Counted from the first letter of the stretch, positions 7,115 to 16,007 are shown. The stretch is DNA of 64,000 nt from Candidatus Eisenbergiella merdavium (GCA_019119595.1 DWWS01000027.1:39747-103746), one strand, 5' to 3'. A program made the numbers and translations. Notes: generated from the letters alone by a model not told the origin.

Positions 7115-8854
7115 ATGAGCACATCAGGAACACTGAAAAAATTCATCCGATACTATGCACCCTATAAAACCGTTTTCTTTCTGGATCTGATCTGCGCGAC
7201 CGTCATCAGCGTGGTGGATCTGGTCTATCCGCAGCTTCTGCGCAGCCTGACCGGAACGCTGTTCACTCTTGACGGCCAGACCATCATGCGGGCGCTTCTT
7301 CCGCTGGCCGCCGGGCTTTTTCTTATGTATGTCATTCAGAGCCTGTGCAAATATTATGTGAGCTACCAGGGCCACATGATGGGCGCGAACATGGAGAGGG
7401 ACATGCGCCAGCAGCTTTTTGACCATTACGAGAAGCTTTCCTTTTCCTATTACGATCAGAACAATTCCGGCCAGATGATGAGCAAGCTGGTCTCCGATCT
7501 GTTCGATATCGCGGAATTTGCCCACCACGGCCCGGAAAACCTGTTCATTTCCCTGATCAAGGTGGTCGGCTCCTTCGCTTTTCTTTTCCTCATCAACTGG
7601 AGGCTCGCCATCCCCATGGCCGTGCTGGTGGTCTGCATGCTCCTGTTTTCTCTGAGCCAGAATCAGAAAATGCAGCTCACCTTCATGGATAACCGCCGAA
7701 AGATCGGAGACGTGAACGCAAGCCTGCAGGATACGCTGGCCGGGATCCGCGTGGTGCAGTCCTTCGCCAACGAGGATGTGGAACGGGAAAAATTTCAGAA
7801 GAGCAATCACGGCTTCCTGCTCTCCAAGGACGCCAATTATAAATGCATGGGAACCTTCATGGGCAGCAACCTCTTTTTCCAGGGCATGATGTATCTGGTC
7901 ACCCTGGTGTTCGGCGGCTACCTGATCGCCAAAGGGCAGATGGAGGTCGGCGACCTTGCCATGTATGCCCTCTATATCGGCATTTTCATCAGCCCGATCC
8001 AGATCCTGGTGGAGCTGACGGAAATGATCCAGAAGGGCCTGTCCGGCTTTAAACGCTTCATCGCGGTCATGGAAACCGAGCCGGATATCGAGGACGCCCC
8101 CGACGCAAAGCCCCTGGAGGATGTGAAGGGTCTTGTTTCCTATGAAAATGTGTCCTTCCACTACAGCGACGACGATACCCCGGTGCTTTCCAGCGTATCC
8201 TTCCAGATTCCGGCGGGCAAATCCATCGCCCTCGTCGGCCCCTCCGGGAGCGGAAAGACCACCATCTGCAGCCTGCTGCCCCGTTTCTATGACGTGACGG
8301 GCGGCCGCGTCACCATTGACGGGAAAGACGTGCGCACCCTGACGCTTCAGACCCTGCGCCGCCAGATCGGCATCGTCCAGCAGGACGTTTATCTGTTCTG
8401 CGACACCGTCCGGGAAAATATCGCCTACGGCAAGCCCGGCGCCTCCATGGAGGAGATCATCGACGCCGCCAAAAAGGCCAACATCCACGACTTCATCCAG
8501 TCCCTCCCGGACGGCTACGACACCTTCGTTGGAGAACGGGGAACCCGGCTTTCCGGCGGCCAGAAGCAGCGCATCTCCATCGCCCGCGTTTTCTTAAAGA
8601 ATCCGCCCATCCTGATCCTGGACGAGGCCACCAGCGCCCTGGACAACGAAAGCGAGCGCTGGATCCAGCAGAGCCTGGATGAGCTGGCAAGGGACCGGAC
8701 CACCATCACCATCGCCCACCGGCTGTCCACCATCCACGGGGCGGACGAGATCCTGGTGGTCGCGGACAACGGTATCGCGGAGCGGGGAACCCATCAGGAG
8801 CTGCTTGAGAAAAAAGGGATTTACGCGCATTACTATGAAATGCAGTTTCAGTGA
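7115..8854 (+). CDS. ABC exporter, fused membrane and ATPase domains
   Basis: The 579-aa half-transporter should work as a homodimer. A six-helix exporter domain fills residues 1-320. The ATPase domain follows with Walker A GPSGSGKTT near 376, signature LSGGQKQR near 478 and Walker B ILILDEATSALD near 502; the final histidine is in TIAHRLST. All ATP-site residues look intact. I chose the ATG at 7115 (GGGGAGG upstream). Substrate cannot be read from sequence; lipid or drug export is usual for the family. Confidence 0.9.
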   Translation: MSTSGTLKKFIRYYAPYKTVFFLDLICATVISVVDLVYPQLLRSLTGTLFTLDGQTIMRALLPLAAGLFLMYVIQSLCKYYVSYQGHMMGANMERDMRQQLFDHYEKLSFSYYDQNNSGQMMSKLVSDLFDIAEFAHHGPENLFISLIKVVGSFAFLFLINWRLAIPMAVLVVCMLLFSLSQNQKMQLTFMDNRRKIGDVNASLQDTLAGIRVVQSFANEDVEREKFQKSNHGFLLSKDANYKCMGTFMGSNLFFQGMMYLVTLVFGGYLIAKGQMEVGDLAMYALYIGIFISPIQILVELTEMIQKGLSGFKRFIAVMETEPDIEDAPDAKPLEDVKGLVSYENVSFHYSDDDTPVLSSVSFQIPAGKSIALVGPSGSGKTTICSLLPRFYDVTGGRVTIDGKDVRTLTLQTLRRQIGIVQQDVYLFCDTVRENIAYGKPGASMEEIIDAAKKANIHDFIQSLPDGYDTFVGERGTRLSGGQKQRISIARVFLKNPPILILDEATSALDNESERWIQQSLDELARDRTTITIAHRLSTIHGADEILVVADNGIAERGTHQELLEKKGIYAHYYEMQFQ

Positions 8855-8902
8855 GTTGCGCAAGAACGCAAAACCAGACTTTGATTTCAGGAGGATTCAT
8901 CC

Positions 8903-9442
8903 ATGCCTGCCCTTAGAAAAATGCTGGGAGACATCAACGGCCCTTCGGTCAAGGCCCTGATGTCTCTGATCGAAACACAAAGTAAGGAAACGCTTGCCCG
9001 CTGGGCCGCAAAGTACGCCGGAGAGCACTATTTTCCGCTTCTTCAGACGGAAACGGAGCTTTTTGACCGGATGGAACAGGCCCTGTCCGCTGTGAAACGC
9101 TTTTTGAATAAAGAATCGTCTTTAAAGGAGCTAAAACCTTTTCTCGCCGACGCGAGAACCGCGGCAAAGGCTCTTGCCGACAGCCGGACGGCCGATCCTG
9201 TCATTCTTGCCGCGGCAAGAGCGGTTTCCACCGCCTGCGCCGCGGCTCAGACGCCCTCCAACGCCCTGGGCTTCCTGTTTTACGGAGCCGCAGCCCGCGT
9301 CTATCACGACGCGGGACTCTCTGCCCCGCCGGAGGTCTGCGACCGGCTTGCGGAGGATGAGCTGCACCGAGCTCTCCTTTCTCTTCAGGAAGCCGCGGTG
9401 CCGGATGAACCCCATCCCGTTTCCATCCGCTGGAACTGCTGA
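8903..9442 (+). CDS. Alanine-rich helical protein, possible Imm-5-like putative immunity protein
   Basis: The 179-aa protein is helical and rich in Ala, with the repeats AAARAVSTACAAAQ and LFYGAAARVYHDAG at about 107-140 and an end in PVSIRWNC. The Ala-rich helices recall proteins annotated as putative immunity proteins (Imm-5-like), but I could not confirm this. GGAGG lies 8-9 bases before the ATG. It follows the exporter by 48 bases and is probably co-transcribed, so a role linked to export of a peptide or toxin is possible. No toxin gene is visible nearby. Confidence 0.5.
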   Translation: MPALRKMLGDINGPSVKALMSLIETQSKETLARWAAKYAGEHYFPLLQTETELFDRMEQALSAVKRFLNKESSLKELKPFLADARTAAKALADSRTADPVILAAARAVSTACAAAQTPSNALGFLFYGAAARVYHDAGLSAPPEVCDRLAEDELHRALLSLQEAAVPDEPHPVSIRWNC

Positions 9443-9453
9443 ACCTGCGCGCA

Positions 9454-10575
9454 TCACTTCATCTGCGTGAGCATCTTCTCTGCCTGCGCGCATCGCTCCA
9501 TCTGCGCGCACATCAAAAGAAACGCTCCGACGCCGTGCAGGTCGTTGACGGAAACCGGGCGTTCGCAGTAGTGCCTGTAATCTCCCACCCCGGTTCCGAT
9601 GCACACGTTGCCCACCAGCAGGTCGTCTCCGTCCCATTCCAGCGAACGGATCACGCCCTCATAGCCTCTTTTCGCCTTTTCCAGATACTCCGTGGGCAGG
9701 ATGCCCTTCTCCACCGCCTTGCAGATGGCCGCGACGAACAGGCAGCTGCAGGAATTTTCCAGCCAGTTTCCTTCCATGCCGCCCTTATCCACCACCTGAT
9801 ACCAGCGACCGTCCTCCGACTGATACCGGCAGACCGCATCCAGAAGATTTTTTACCAGCTCACAGAGCTTCCCATATCCCGAATGGCTTTCCGGCAGGAA
9901 ATCCAGATCGTCCAGCACCGCGACGGGAACCCAGCCGATGCTTCTTCCCCAGAATTCCGGAGACAGCCCCGTTTCCGGATCCGCCCATTCCTGCTTCTTC
10001 GCGCAGTCCCAGGCGTGATACCACAGGCCCGTTTTATCATCCCGGGTCTTTTCCTGCATCAGGAGCGCCTGCTGTACCACCAGGTCCAGAAACTCCGGTC
10101 TGTCAAAGCGGCTCCCATACTCCGCCGCGATCGGCCCTCCCATATAAAGGCCGTCCAGCCACATCTGCTCAGGACACCCTTCCTTGTGCCAGAAGCCGCC
10201 GATCTCGTTTCTCGGGAAATCCCATATCGCCGCAAGCAGGGTATCCAGCGCCTTCTTGTATCTTTCCTCCCCCGTTTCCGCAAGGAGCGGATAGAGCAGG
10301 ATGCCGGGCTGGATATCGTCCAGTTCTCCAAGATCACATTCGTGGATCTCGCCCTTCTCGTTCACGCAGGAATCTACCCAGTTTTTCACATAGTCAAAAT
10401 ACCGTCTGTCGCCGCACAGCCGGTACGTCTGGTATACGCCGGATAGGAACACGCCCTGATGATAGTGGAAGTGTCCCTTCGGCGGCAGCTCCTGTGCCTG
10501 AAATTTGCGCATCATGGTTTCCACGGACGCCTTTGCGTAAAACAGCGGTTCTTTTACTGTTGCTTCTGCACTCAT
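9454..10575 (-). CDS. GH105 unsaturated rhamnogalacturonyl/glycuronyl hydrolase
   Basis: This 373-aa enzyme should cleave unsaturated uronic acid from pectin fragments in the cytoplasm. Family blocks: HYHQGVFLSG near 38, EQMWLDGLYMGGP near 137 (the Asp matches the YteR general acid), GLWYHAWD near 183, and FWGRSIGWVPVAV near 210. No signal peptide is seen. The ATG at 10575 has AAAGAGAGGAAAAGC upstream. With the GH28 enzyme at 40.7-42.0 kb it points to use of pectic oligosaccharides. Regulation is suggested by direct repeats at its promoter. Confidence 0.9.
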   Translation of the reverse strand: MSAEATVKEPLFYAKASVETMMRKFQAQELPPKGHFHYHQGVFLSGVYQTYRLCGDRRYFDYVKNWVDSCVNEKGEIHECDLGELDDIQPGILLYPLLAETGEERYKKALDTLLAAIWDFPRNEIGGFWHKEGCPEQMWLDGLYMGGPIAAEYGSRFDRPEFLDLVVQQALLMQEKTRDDKTGLWYHAWDCAKKQEWADPETGLSPEFWGRSIGWVPVAVLDDLDFLPESHSGYGKLCELVKNLLDAVCRYQSEDGRWYQVVDKGGMEGNWLENSCSCLFVAAICKAVEKGILPTEYLEKAKRGYEGVIRSLEWDGDDLLVGNVCIGTGVGDYRHYCERPVSVNDLHGVGAFLLMCAQMERCAQAEKMLTQMK

Positions 10576-10620
10576 GCTTTTCCTCTCTTTCCGGACGGCC
10601 TTCCTGTGAAAGGCCGCCTG

Positions 10621-10661
10621 CTGCTATTTTGTAGAAAAAATAGATTTCTGTTATTTTGTAG
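10621..10661 (-). promoter_or_regulatory. Paired 14-bp direct repeats, likely operator of the GH105 gene
   Basis: CTGCTATTTTGTAG (10621-10634) and CTGTTATTTTGTAG (10648-10661) differ at one base and start 27 bases apart, so they are on roughly opposite helix faces. They lie at and just downstream of the -10 box, where a repressor would block transcription. The regulator is unknown. Confidence 0.6.
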
Positions 10662-10688
10662 TATACTATAGGAAGCCGAGCAAAGCAA
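10660..10688 (-). promoter_or_regulatory. Promoter of the GH105 gene
   Basis: Minus-strand TTGCTT (10683-10688) and TATACT (10660-10665) have a 17-base spacer. The upstream copy of the direct repeat overlaps the -10 box. Confidence 0.65.
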
Positions 10689-10743
10689 TCCTGCACGCAT
10701 CATCCCTTCCGCCTCAGGCCTTCGCTGTTCAGGCTTTCGCCGT

Positions 10744-11772
10744 TCAGACCTTCGCCGACCAGACATGCTTTTCCTTCGCGGTTTCTCTGGTGTTCTGCGC
10801 CATCACGCCCACCAGCGCATGGGGCACATAGGGCTCCTCCAGGTACGCCGTTTCCTCCGGCGTCAGATGAAGCTGCGCCGCTTTTGCCGCTCCCTCGATA
10901 TGGGAAAGCTTCGTCGCGCCAACAACGGGAGCCGTCACCTTCTGAAGAAGCCAGGCCAGGGATACCTCCGTCATGGTGACGCCGTGCTTTTCTGCAACCT
11001 CCGCCACGCGGCGGATGATGAGCTCGTCCTGTTCCTGCGTAGCTCCGTATTTCAGGCGGGCGTAGCTGTCCTGCTCATACCGCTTCGTGGTTTCTCCGGG
11101 ATGCCGGGACAGCCGCCCTCCCGCAAGGGCGCTGTATGGCGTCATCGCGATCTGATCCTCGGCGCACAGCCTTGCCATTTCCCGCTCCTCTTCCCGGAAG
11201 ATCAGGTTATAATGCCCCTGCACAGAAACAAAGCGCGGAAAGCCCTCCTTCTCCGCCAGCGCGTTCGCCTTCGCGAGCTGCCAGGCAAAGCAGTTGGAAA
11301 TACCGATGTAGCGGACCTTTCCTGCCTTCACCGCACGGCTTAAGCCCTCCATGATATCGTACAGCGGGGTCTGATAATCCCACATGTGATAAATATAAAG
11401 ATCCACATGATCCAGTCCCAGGTTCTCAAGGCTCTTATCCAGCATCCGTTCGATATGCCGCTGCCCGGTGATCCCGGCCTCGATCTCCTCCTGTGTCCGG
11501 GGCAGAAATTTGGTGGCCACCACCACATCCTCCCGTCTGGTAAAATCCCGCAGGGCGCGGCCCACATACTGCTCGCTGGTGCCGTTCTGGTAGGAAATGG
11601 CCGTATCAAAAAAATTGATGCCAAGCTCCAGCCCTCTTTTTATGATCTCGCGGGAACGGGCCTCGTCCACCGTCCAGGTATGCTGCCCGTTTCCGGCCTC
11701 TCCAAAGCCCATGCAGCCCATGCAGATGCGGGATACCCGCAGCTCTGATCTCCCAAACTTCGTATATTCCAT
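10744..11772 (-). CDS. Aldo/keto reductase
   Basis: This 342-aa NADPH-dependent oxidoreductase has the family fold blocks: FFDTAISYQNGTSE near 54 (catalytic Asp, Tyr), the Lys in VVATKFLPR near 83 and the His in YIYHMWD near 123. The cofactor end is GATKLSHIEG near 293. I chose the ATG at 11772 (MEYTKFGRSEL) with GGAGAG upstream; the longer frame overlaps the upstream regulator. It lies 94 bases after a LysR gene on the same strand. A sugar-derived substrate is plausible beside GH105, but unproven. Confidence 0.92.
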   Translation of the reverse strand: MEYTKFGRSELRVSRICMGCMGFGEAGNGQHTWTVDEARSREIIKRGLELGINFFDTAISYQNGTSEQYVGRALRDFTRREDVVVATKFLPRTQEEIEAGITGQRHIERMLDKSLENLGLDHVDLYIYHMWDYQTPLYDIMEGLSRAVKAGKVRYIGISNCFAWQLAKANALAEKEGFPRFVSVQGHYNLIFREEEREMARLCAEDQIAMTPYSALAGGRLSRHPGETTKRYEQDSYARLKYGATQEQDELIIRRVAEVAEKHGVTMTEVSLAWLLQKVTAPVVGATKLSHIEGAAKAAQLHLTPEETAYLEEPYVPHALVGVMAQNTRETAKEKHVWSAKV

Positions 11773-11832
11773 CTGATTCTCTCCTTTCCATAACGTCGTG
11801 CAAAAAAGGCGCCCCCTTACCGGAACACCTTC

Positions 11833-11862
11833 ATTGTAACGCACTTTATCTTTTTTTGTAAA
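11833..11862 (-). promoter_or_regulatory. Promoter of the aldo/keto reductase gene
   Basis: Minus-strand TTTACA (11857-11862) and TACAAT (11833-11838) are 18 bases apart, at the very end of the LysR gene spacer. This gives the reductase its own transcript. Confidence 0.6.
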
Positions 11863-11866
11863 ATGC

Positions 11867-12754
11867 TTATCTCTTATTCTCAGGAATAGCCCTGAGGCAT
11901 TGTGAGGCGAACTCGATGAAGGCCGCGGTCGCTGGGGAAAAAACGGAGTCCTTTTTCCAGACCAGAGCCGTGCGCGACTCAACGACGGGGAACAGGGGAA
12001 TAAACTGGAGATTGTCATAGGTGCAGTTTAAACGGATACAAAGCACCGCGCCCATCCCGCTCTCCACCAGCATGGCTTCGTTGTAAAGCAGGTTGCCCAC
12101 CGCCGCGATCTCCAGCCTGTCGTTCAGCCCGCCGAGCCAGCCCGCAAGCTCGCCCCCGATGTCGCGGGATGCCGTGACCAGAGGAATGTCCAGAAGATCC
12201 TCGGCCCGGATACTCTCCCTCCCCGCCAGGGGCGAATCCTTCCGCACCAGGACACCCCACTCCTCCTTCATCCGCATGGAAACGAAATCGTATTTCCGGA
12301 TATCCACCGGCTCTCCCATCACGCCAAGATCCAGGTGGCCACGCTCGATATAATCCTGAATGTTGTCCGCGTTCCCGCTGTAGATCCGAAACTGCACCAG
12401 CGGATGCTTCTTACGGAATTCCACCATGATCCCGGCAAGCTCGCTGGTGCTGCGAAACTCCCCGCTTCCGATCATGATCTCCCCGGCAAGCTCCGTTTCC
12501 TTATGCAGAAAATCGCGCCTTGTTTTCTCCGCAAGGGAAAGCAGCTCCTGGGCCCGACGTTTTAACAGCAGGCCATCTTCCGTCAGCACGATATTTCGAT
12601 TGCTCCTGAGAAAAAGCTTCACCCCGAGCTCTTCCTCCAGCTGCATCATCTGGCGGGACAGCGCTGGCTGGCTGACGTGGAGCATCTGCGCCGCCTTTGT
12701 TATATTTTCCTCTCTGGCAATCGCCAGGAAATAGTTTAATACGCGTAATTCCAT
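11867..12754 (-). CDS. LysR-family transcription regulator
   Basis: The 295-aa protein starts with a winged helix-turn-helix, NITKAAQMLHVSQPALSRQM (residues 17-36), then a linker and a type 2 periplasmic-binding-like effector domain from about 90. Length and layout are normal. It is followed by the aldo/keto reductase and GH105 genes on the same strand, which are possible targets. The effector is unknown. Confidence 0.92.
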   Translation of the reverse strand: MELRVLNYFLAIAREENITKAAQMLHVSQPALSRQMMQLEEELGVKLFLRSNRNIVLTEDGLLLKRRAQELLSLAEKTRRDFLHKETELAGEIMIGSGEFRSTSELAGIMVEFRKKHPLVQFRIYSGNADNIQDYIERGHLDLGVMGEPVDIRKYDFVSMRMKEEWGVLVRKDSPLAGRESIRAEDLLDIPLVTASRDIGGELAGWLGGLNDRLEIAAVGNLLYNEAMLVESGMGAVLCIRLNCTYDNLQFIPLFPVVESRTALVWKKDSVFSPATAAFIEFASQCLRAIPENKR

Positions 12755-12787
12755 GTTTTTACTCCCGCCGCTTTCTCACGATCCGGT

Positions 12788-13115
12788 TCATCGTCCAAAA
12801 TATGCCGCGATCTCCTGCATCCGCGCGGACTGCGCTACCGAAAACGGGCAGCGGCTGTCGCAATGGCCGCACTGCACGCAGTCGCCGGCGTGAAGTCCAA
12901 GGCCCTGATAATGCTCCGCCGCCATGGCGTCGGCGGGGCTGAAGGAGCCGAGGACAGAATAACCCCGTTCTTCCTCCGGAGCATCAAAAAAGCCCAGCAG
13001 CTGCTCCACCTGTTTTACGTTGCTCATGCCCGGAAGCACAGTCAGGCCCCCGGACGGTCAAGCGCATACTGCATGCACTGATACTGGGTCAGCGCCTTCC
13101 CATATCAGCCAAATC
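12788..13115 (-). pseudogene. Remnant of a 4Fe-4S aldo/keto reductase, 5'-deleted and frameshifted
   Basis: Only the C-terminal 110 or so codons remain. The end carries the ferredoxin-like block CVQCGHCDSRCPF near position 12860, typical of iron-sulfur aldo/keto reductases. Upstream, the frame for TQYQCMQYALDRPG is one base out of register with LTVLPGMSNV: a five-G run near 13053 needs a sixth G. An in-frame stop lies upstream of that, so the N-terminal two thirds are gone. It starts a run of broken genes. Confidence 0.75.
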
Positions 13116-13440
13116 CCTGTTGATTACTTTCTCCTGCTCTCGTAAAGGTGCATTATCTCTTTTTCTGGCTGGGATACTATCCGTACCTTTCTGCTTTATT
13201 CATATACCATGTATCCGACTATGTATTGATAGTGTACCACAGACAAGACGCTTTTTCCACAAGAAAATAAAAAACTTCTTTGAACCAAATCACATTCATC
13301 TGACTGTCCGTATCCTTCTCAAACTGCTCACACTTAATCAGCGCTCTGTTGCCAGGATAATTCCGGCGAATGACAAAAAGGCAAAAAATAACAACTGGCA
13401 GAGAACCAAATCTCCACCAGCCGTCATTCATTTCCATTAA
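13116..13440. other. AT-rich spacer without a supported gene
   Basis: This 325-base stretch marks the left border of an AT-rich patch. A 72-codon frame on the minus strand (13437-13219) starts right after the antitoxin stop but has no ribosome site and matches nothing I know. I see no repeat, tRNA or terminator with a clear T run. Confidence 0.4.
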
Positions 13441-14469
13441 TTAAATTTGCAGGCTTTCTGTATATTTAAACTGAATGACATCCCTGGGGGCAGTTTCAAT
13501 ATATGCCTGCTCTTTATGCATAAATGCAATAATGTCATTTTTACTCATTTTACCCAGTTTATCTATGACTAAATCCAGTATTTCCTTATCATCTTTTGAT
13601 AATGCTGAAAACTTGCATTCTCCACTTAAGGCGAAATGATAAGCATTTGTTTCGTCCATATCAACTTCCTCGCAAGGAACATCCTTTAAGTCAATGATTG
13701 AATTATGCCCTACAGGAACTGCTCCCATTGGTAGTGCCTGATAAACCAATCCTGTAATTGCACGTCCTCTTCTTTTATAAGCCAACGCATCTGCATACCA
13801 CATAAGCTTCATCAACTTGACTTTGTAAAGACTTGTAACTTTAGAAGAAACAGCAAAATATCTTATCACATCAACAACCTTATCAAGTGAAAGCGGAGTA
13901 TTCCCATGAAACATCTTATTACCCTGAAATCTTGCATAACTTGCCTCAATAGCTTTTCTCAAATATGCATCTTGATCCTCTTCAAATAATGAAGTTGCTG
14001 CCTCCATATATTTTTGATAAGATTCAGCTGATAAGCTGTCTTTTGCATCATTTAGTAAAGACAAGAACCATTCTGGATCCTGATCAATTTTCTTTAAAAT
14101 TGTGTCATGAGCTTTATCTTGAACCTGATGGCTCTCATATCTGGTAATGGTTTTACCGCCCCACCCAAGCAATACGCATAAATCACTCTGGCTAATACCA
14201 TATTTTGCTCTTATTCCGCTTATCTGAGTTGATGTCAAAAGACCCTTCTTTTCTCTATATGAATCCTTCATTCTGGTATCATTATCCTGCATCTGTTTTT
14301 CATCCATATACAGTTCTTTTGCCAAATCGCAATACAAATAACAGGCTTCATAATCTACTTCTGTATTCTTAAAAGTGGCCTTATCCATAACAAGAACTGT
14401 TTTCACTTCATGTTCTTCCATGCAACATGTACAAAGCCTTTTTTCACTTTTCAGAATCTTCATATCCAT
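13441..14469 (-). CDS. Panacea-domain (SocA/DUF4065-like) antitoxin with zinc-finger and HTH
   Basis: The 342-aa protein has three parts. Residues 10-50 hold CTCCMEEHEV and later cysteines, a likely MqsA-type zinc module. Residues 78-115 hold a helix-turn-helix, GISQSDLCVLLGWGGKTITRYE, that should bind DNA. Residues about 195-330 match the Panacea/SocA domain (KVKLMKLMWYADALAYKRRG, YQALPMGAVPVGHN). Such proteins neutralise toxins encoded next to them. Its start overlaps the upstream 153-aa gene by 10 bases, the usual order toxin-antitoxin. The AT-rich composition differs from flanking core genes. Confidence 0.8.
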   Translation of the reverse strand: MDMKILKSEKRLCTCCMEEHEVKTVLVMDKATFKNTEVDYEACYLYCDLAKELYMDEKQMQDNDTRMKDSYREKKGLLTSTQISGIRAKYGISQSDLCVLLGWGGKTITRYESHQVQDKAHDTILKKIDQDPEWFLSLLNDAKDSLSAESYQKYMEAATSLFEEDQDAYLRKAIEASYARFQGNKMFHGNTPLSLDKVVDVIRYFAVSSKVTSLYKVKLMKLMWYADALAYKRRGRAITGLVYQALPMGAVPVGHNSIIDLKDVPCEEVDMDETNAYHFALSGECKFSALSKDDKEILDLVIDKLGKMSKNDIIAFMHKEQAYIETAPRDVIQFKYTESLQI

Positions 14470-14921
14470 GAAAACACCCCCTGATTCTTTTTATAAGGAA
14501 ATATTTCTGGTGTAAATGCCTTTTCAGCAAAATGAAATGACATAACAAAAGTAGTTGTGTTTCCATACATTCCTAAAAGTTCCACTCTTATTTTAATATA
14601 TACGTCATCTGTACCGTTATATACCTTACCAAATTCTCTCATTTCACTTCTTTTGGGAAATCTAATGTCTTTTACTGTCTGCATATAGTCTTCCACAGAT
14701 AGTGTCAGTAATTCGCGTTTTAAGGCATCAACAGGATTTTCATCAGGAAATAATATATTAACAGTGTATTGGTTAGTATATTTTTCATCGCGCTTTTCAT
14801 CAACGAGGCGCTTTACTTGAAAATCAATCTTAGCCCCATTATTGAGTGCAAATTTTAAATCCTGAATATATGCTTTTACTTCAATTTCACTCTCTATACG
14901 TGATTTTGTTTCTTCAGTCAA
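14460..14921 (-). CDS. Putative toxin partner of the Panacea antitoxin (MqsR/RelE-fold-like)
   Basis: The 153-aa protein starts at a TTG with AAAGGCG upstream. I do not recognise it outright. Its last 70 residues carry LLTLSVEDYMQTVKD, REFGK and VYIKIRVEL followed by FVMSFHFAEK, a strand pattern like the end of MqsR-family toxins (compare SLTVMDF and VFGK in the protein at 46659-46994). The operon order and overlap with a Panacea antitoxin make toxin the best guess. The target would be RNA or the ribosome if the MqsR link holds. Confidence 0.55.
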   Translation of the reverse strand: MTEETKSRIESEIEVKAYIQDLKFALNNGAKIDFQVKRLVDEKRDEKYTNQYTVNILFPDENPVDALKRELLTLSVEDYMQTVKDIRFPKRSEMREFGKVYNGTDDVYIKIRVELLGMYGNTTTFVMSFHFAEKAFTPEIFPYKKNQGVFSWI

Positions 14922-14940
14922 TTTCTCGCCTTTCTTTATC

Positions 14941-14954
14941 GTATCAATTGATAC
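14941..14954 (-). promoter_or_regulatory. Perfect 14-bp palindrome, likely autoregulatory operator
   Basis: GTATCAATTGATAC is a perfect palindrome between the -10 box and the TTG start of the toxin gene. The HTH of the antitoxin encoded next is the obvious candidate to bind here. Confidence 0.65.
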
Positions 14955-14958
14955 CTAT

Positions 14959-14987
14959 ACAATACATCCAATTTGTCGACTTGTCAA
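14959..14987 (-). promoter_or_regulatory. Promoter of the first Panacea toxin-antitoxin operon
   Basis: Consensus TTGACA (14982-14987) and TATTGT (14959-14964) have a 17-base spacer on the minus strand, immediately upstream of the palindrome. Confidence 0.75.
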
Positions 14988-15070
14988 CCTCATACCCCAT
15001 CTTCCATTTCGCGATTTTGCACAGAAGAGGTGGCACCGGTCCTGGAACCTAAGACCTGTAGAGATTCAAA

Positions 15071-15108
15071 TTCCCCTATTTTGGGGAAATCTTACATAGT
15101 CTTATGTA
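15071..15108 (+). promoter_or_regulatory. Two inverted repeats upstream of the ribbon-helix-helix gene
   Basis: TTCCCC/GGGGAA (15071-15088) and TACATA/TATGTA (15093-15108) lie in front of a TATACT -10-like box at about 15120. They could be operators for the small DNA-binding protein encoded downstream. Confidence 0.45.
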
Positions 15109-15166
15109 TCAATCTGTGCTATACTTTTTACAGGCATATCTGACAATACACATGCTGGAGGCTGTC

Positions 15167-15406
15167 ATGAGTAAAGAGAAAAATGGTTCCTATAAGGGCT
15201 TAACCGAAGCTCGTCGAAGAGCGAACAAAAAATATAATGATCGTTTCGTTGAAATCAAGGTTCGTGTCACCCCAGAGAAGCGTGCCATCATTAAAGACCA
15301 CGCAGAAAAGATGGGTGAAAGTGCCACTGCCTTTATCAATAGAGCAATCGATGAAGCCATGAAACGCGATCGGGAATCAAATCCCGAAACACAAAAAATC
15401 CGATGA
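15167..15406 (+). CDS. Small ribbon-helix-helix (Arc/MetJ-like) DNA-binding protein
   Basis: The 79-aa protein has a basic N-terminus (TEARRRANKKYNDR) and then VEIKVRVTPEKRAIIKDHAE, a beta strand followed by two helices ending MGESATAFINRAIDEAMKR. That is the ribbon-helix-helix pattern of plasmid and toxin-antitoxin repressors. GGAGG sits 6-7 bases before the ATG at 15167. No toxin gene follows it, so it is an orphan. It lies in the AT-rich patch with the Panacea pair. Confidence 0.75.
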   Translation: MSKEKNGSYKGLTEARRRANKKYNDRFVEIKVRVTPEKRAIIKDHAEKMGESATAFINRAIDEAMKRDRESNPETQKIR

Positions 15407-15446
15407 TGTATGGATACATTTCCACACATCACCGGATGATTTTTTC
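15394..15446 (+). terminator. Terminator after the ribbon-helix-helix gene
   Basis: ATCCG-TGATGT-TGG pairs with CCA-ACATCA-CGGAT with small bulges, followed by a six-T run. It overlaps the stop codon region. Confidence 0.8.
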
Positions 15447-15547
15447 TCTCATGAGTAGTCTCCGTTGTGTAATTTTCTATATGATCATAGCAGCAACAAG
15501 GCTCCCCATCTGCATGTTTTTCATTAATTTTCTCACACAGGTGTCAT

Positions 15548-16007
15548 TCATTTTTTGATAAGAAGCAGCTCCCGCATCCCGTCCATCCCTTTTTCCCGGC
15601 AGAATTCCGTAAAACCCCGGAAGCATTCATCCTGCAGTTTATCCTTGTGGTAGGCCAGCACAAACTGTCTGCCGAAGAGCTTTTCCCTTACGCTGATCTG
15701 AACCAGCCTTCCCTCCCGCAGCTCTTCCTGTACCAGGAAGCGGGATCCATTCCAGATATTGGGACAGTTTTCCCGCCTTAACCACCGCAAGATCCAGCCG
15801 GGCGTTCAGCAGACGCTTTTCCAGAGACCTGCTGTTACCCACCTCCACGCTGAACTCGATCCCAAGCTCCCTTCGGCAGGCGGCGGTCATCGGGTAGGCC
15901 AGACAGCTCCCGATCGTCGTGCATACCCCGAGTCTCAGGGTATTCCTGCACTCCGCTCCTTCCATCCTTTTCCTGAGCTGCTGCGCGCTTTTTATATTTT
16001 TCAATGA
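15548..16007 (-). pseudogene. LysR-type regulator remnant, N-terminus missing and frameshifted
   Basis: The visible part is the effector domain: IKSAQQLRKRMEG, then TLRLGVCTTIGSCLAYP and LLNARLDLAVVKAGKLSQYLEW in one frame. The rest, NGSRFLVQEELREGRLVQI to the stop at 15548, is in another frame, so a frameshift lies near 15760. No helix-turn-helix is found upstream. It is divergent from the broken phosphonoacetate hydrolase-like gene, the arrangement expected of a regulator and its target. Confidence 0.75.

Noticed and set aside
13219..13437. 72-codon minus-strand frame after the first Panacea antitoxin
   Set aside because: It lacks a ribosome site and any recognisable motif; it is mentioned only as part of the AT-rich spacer.
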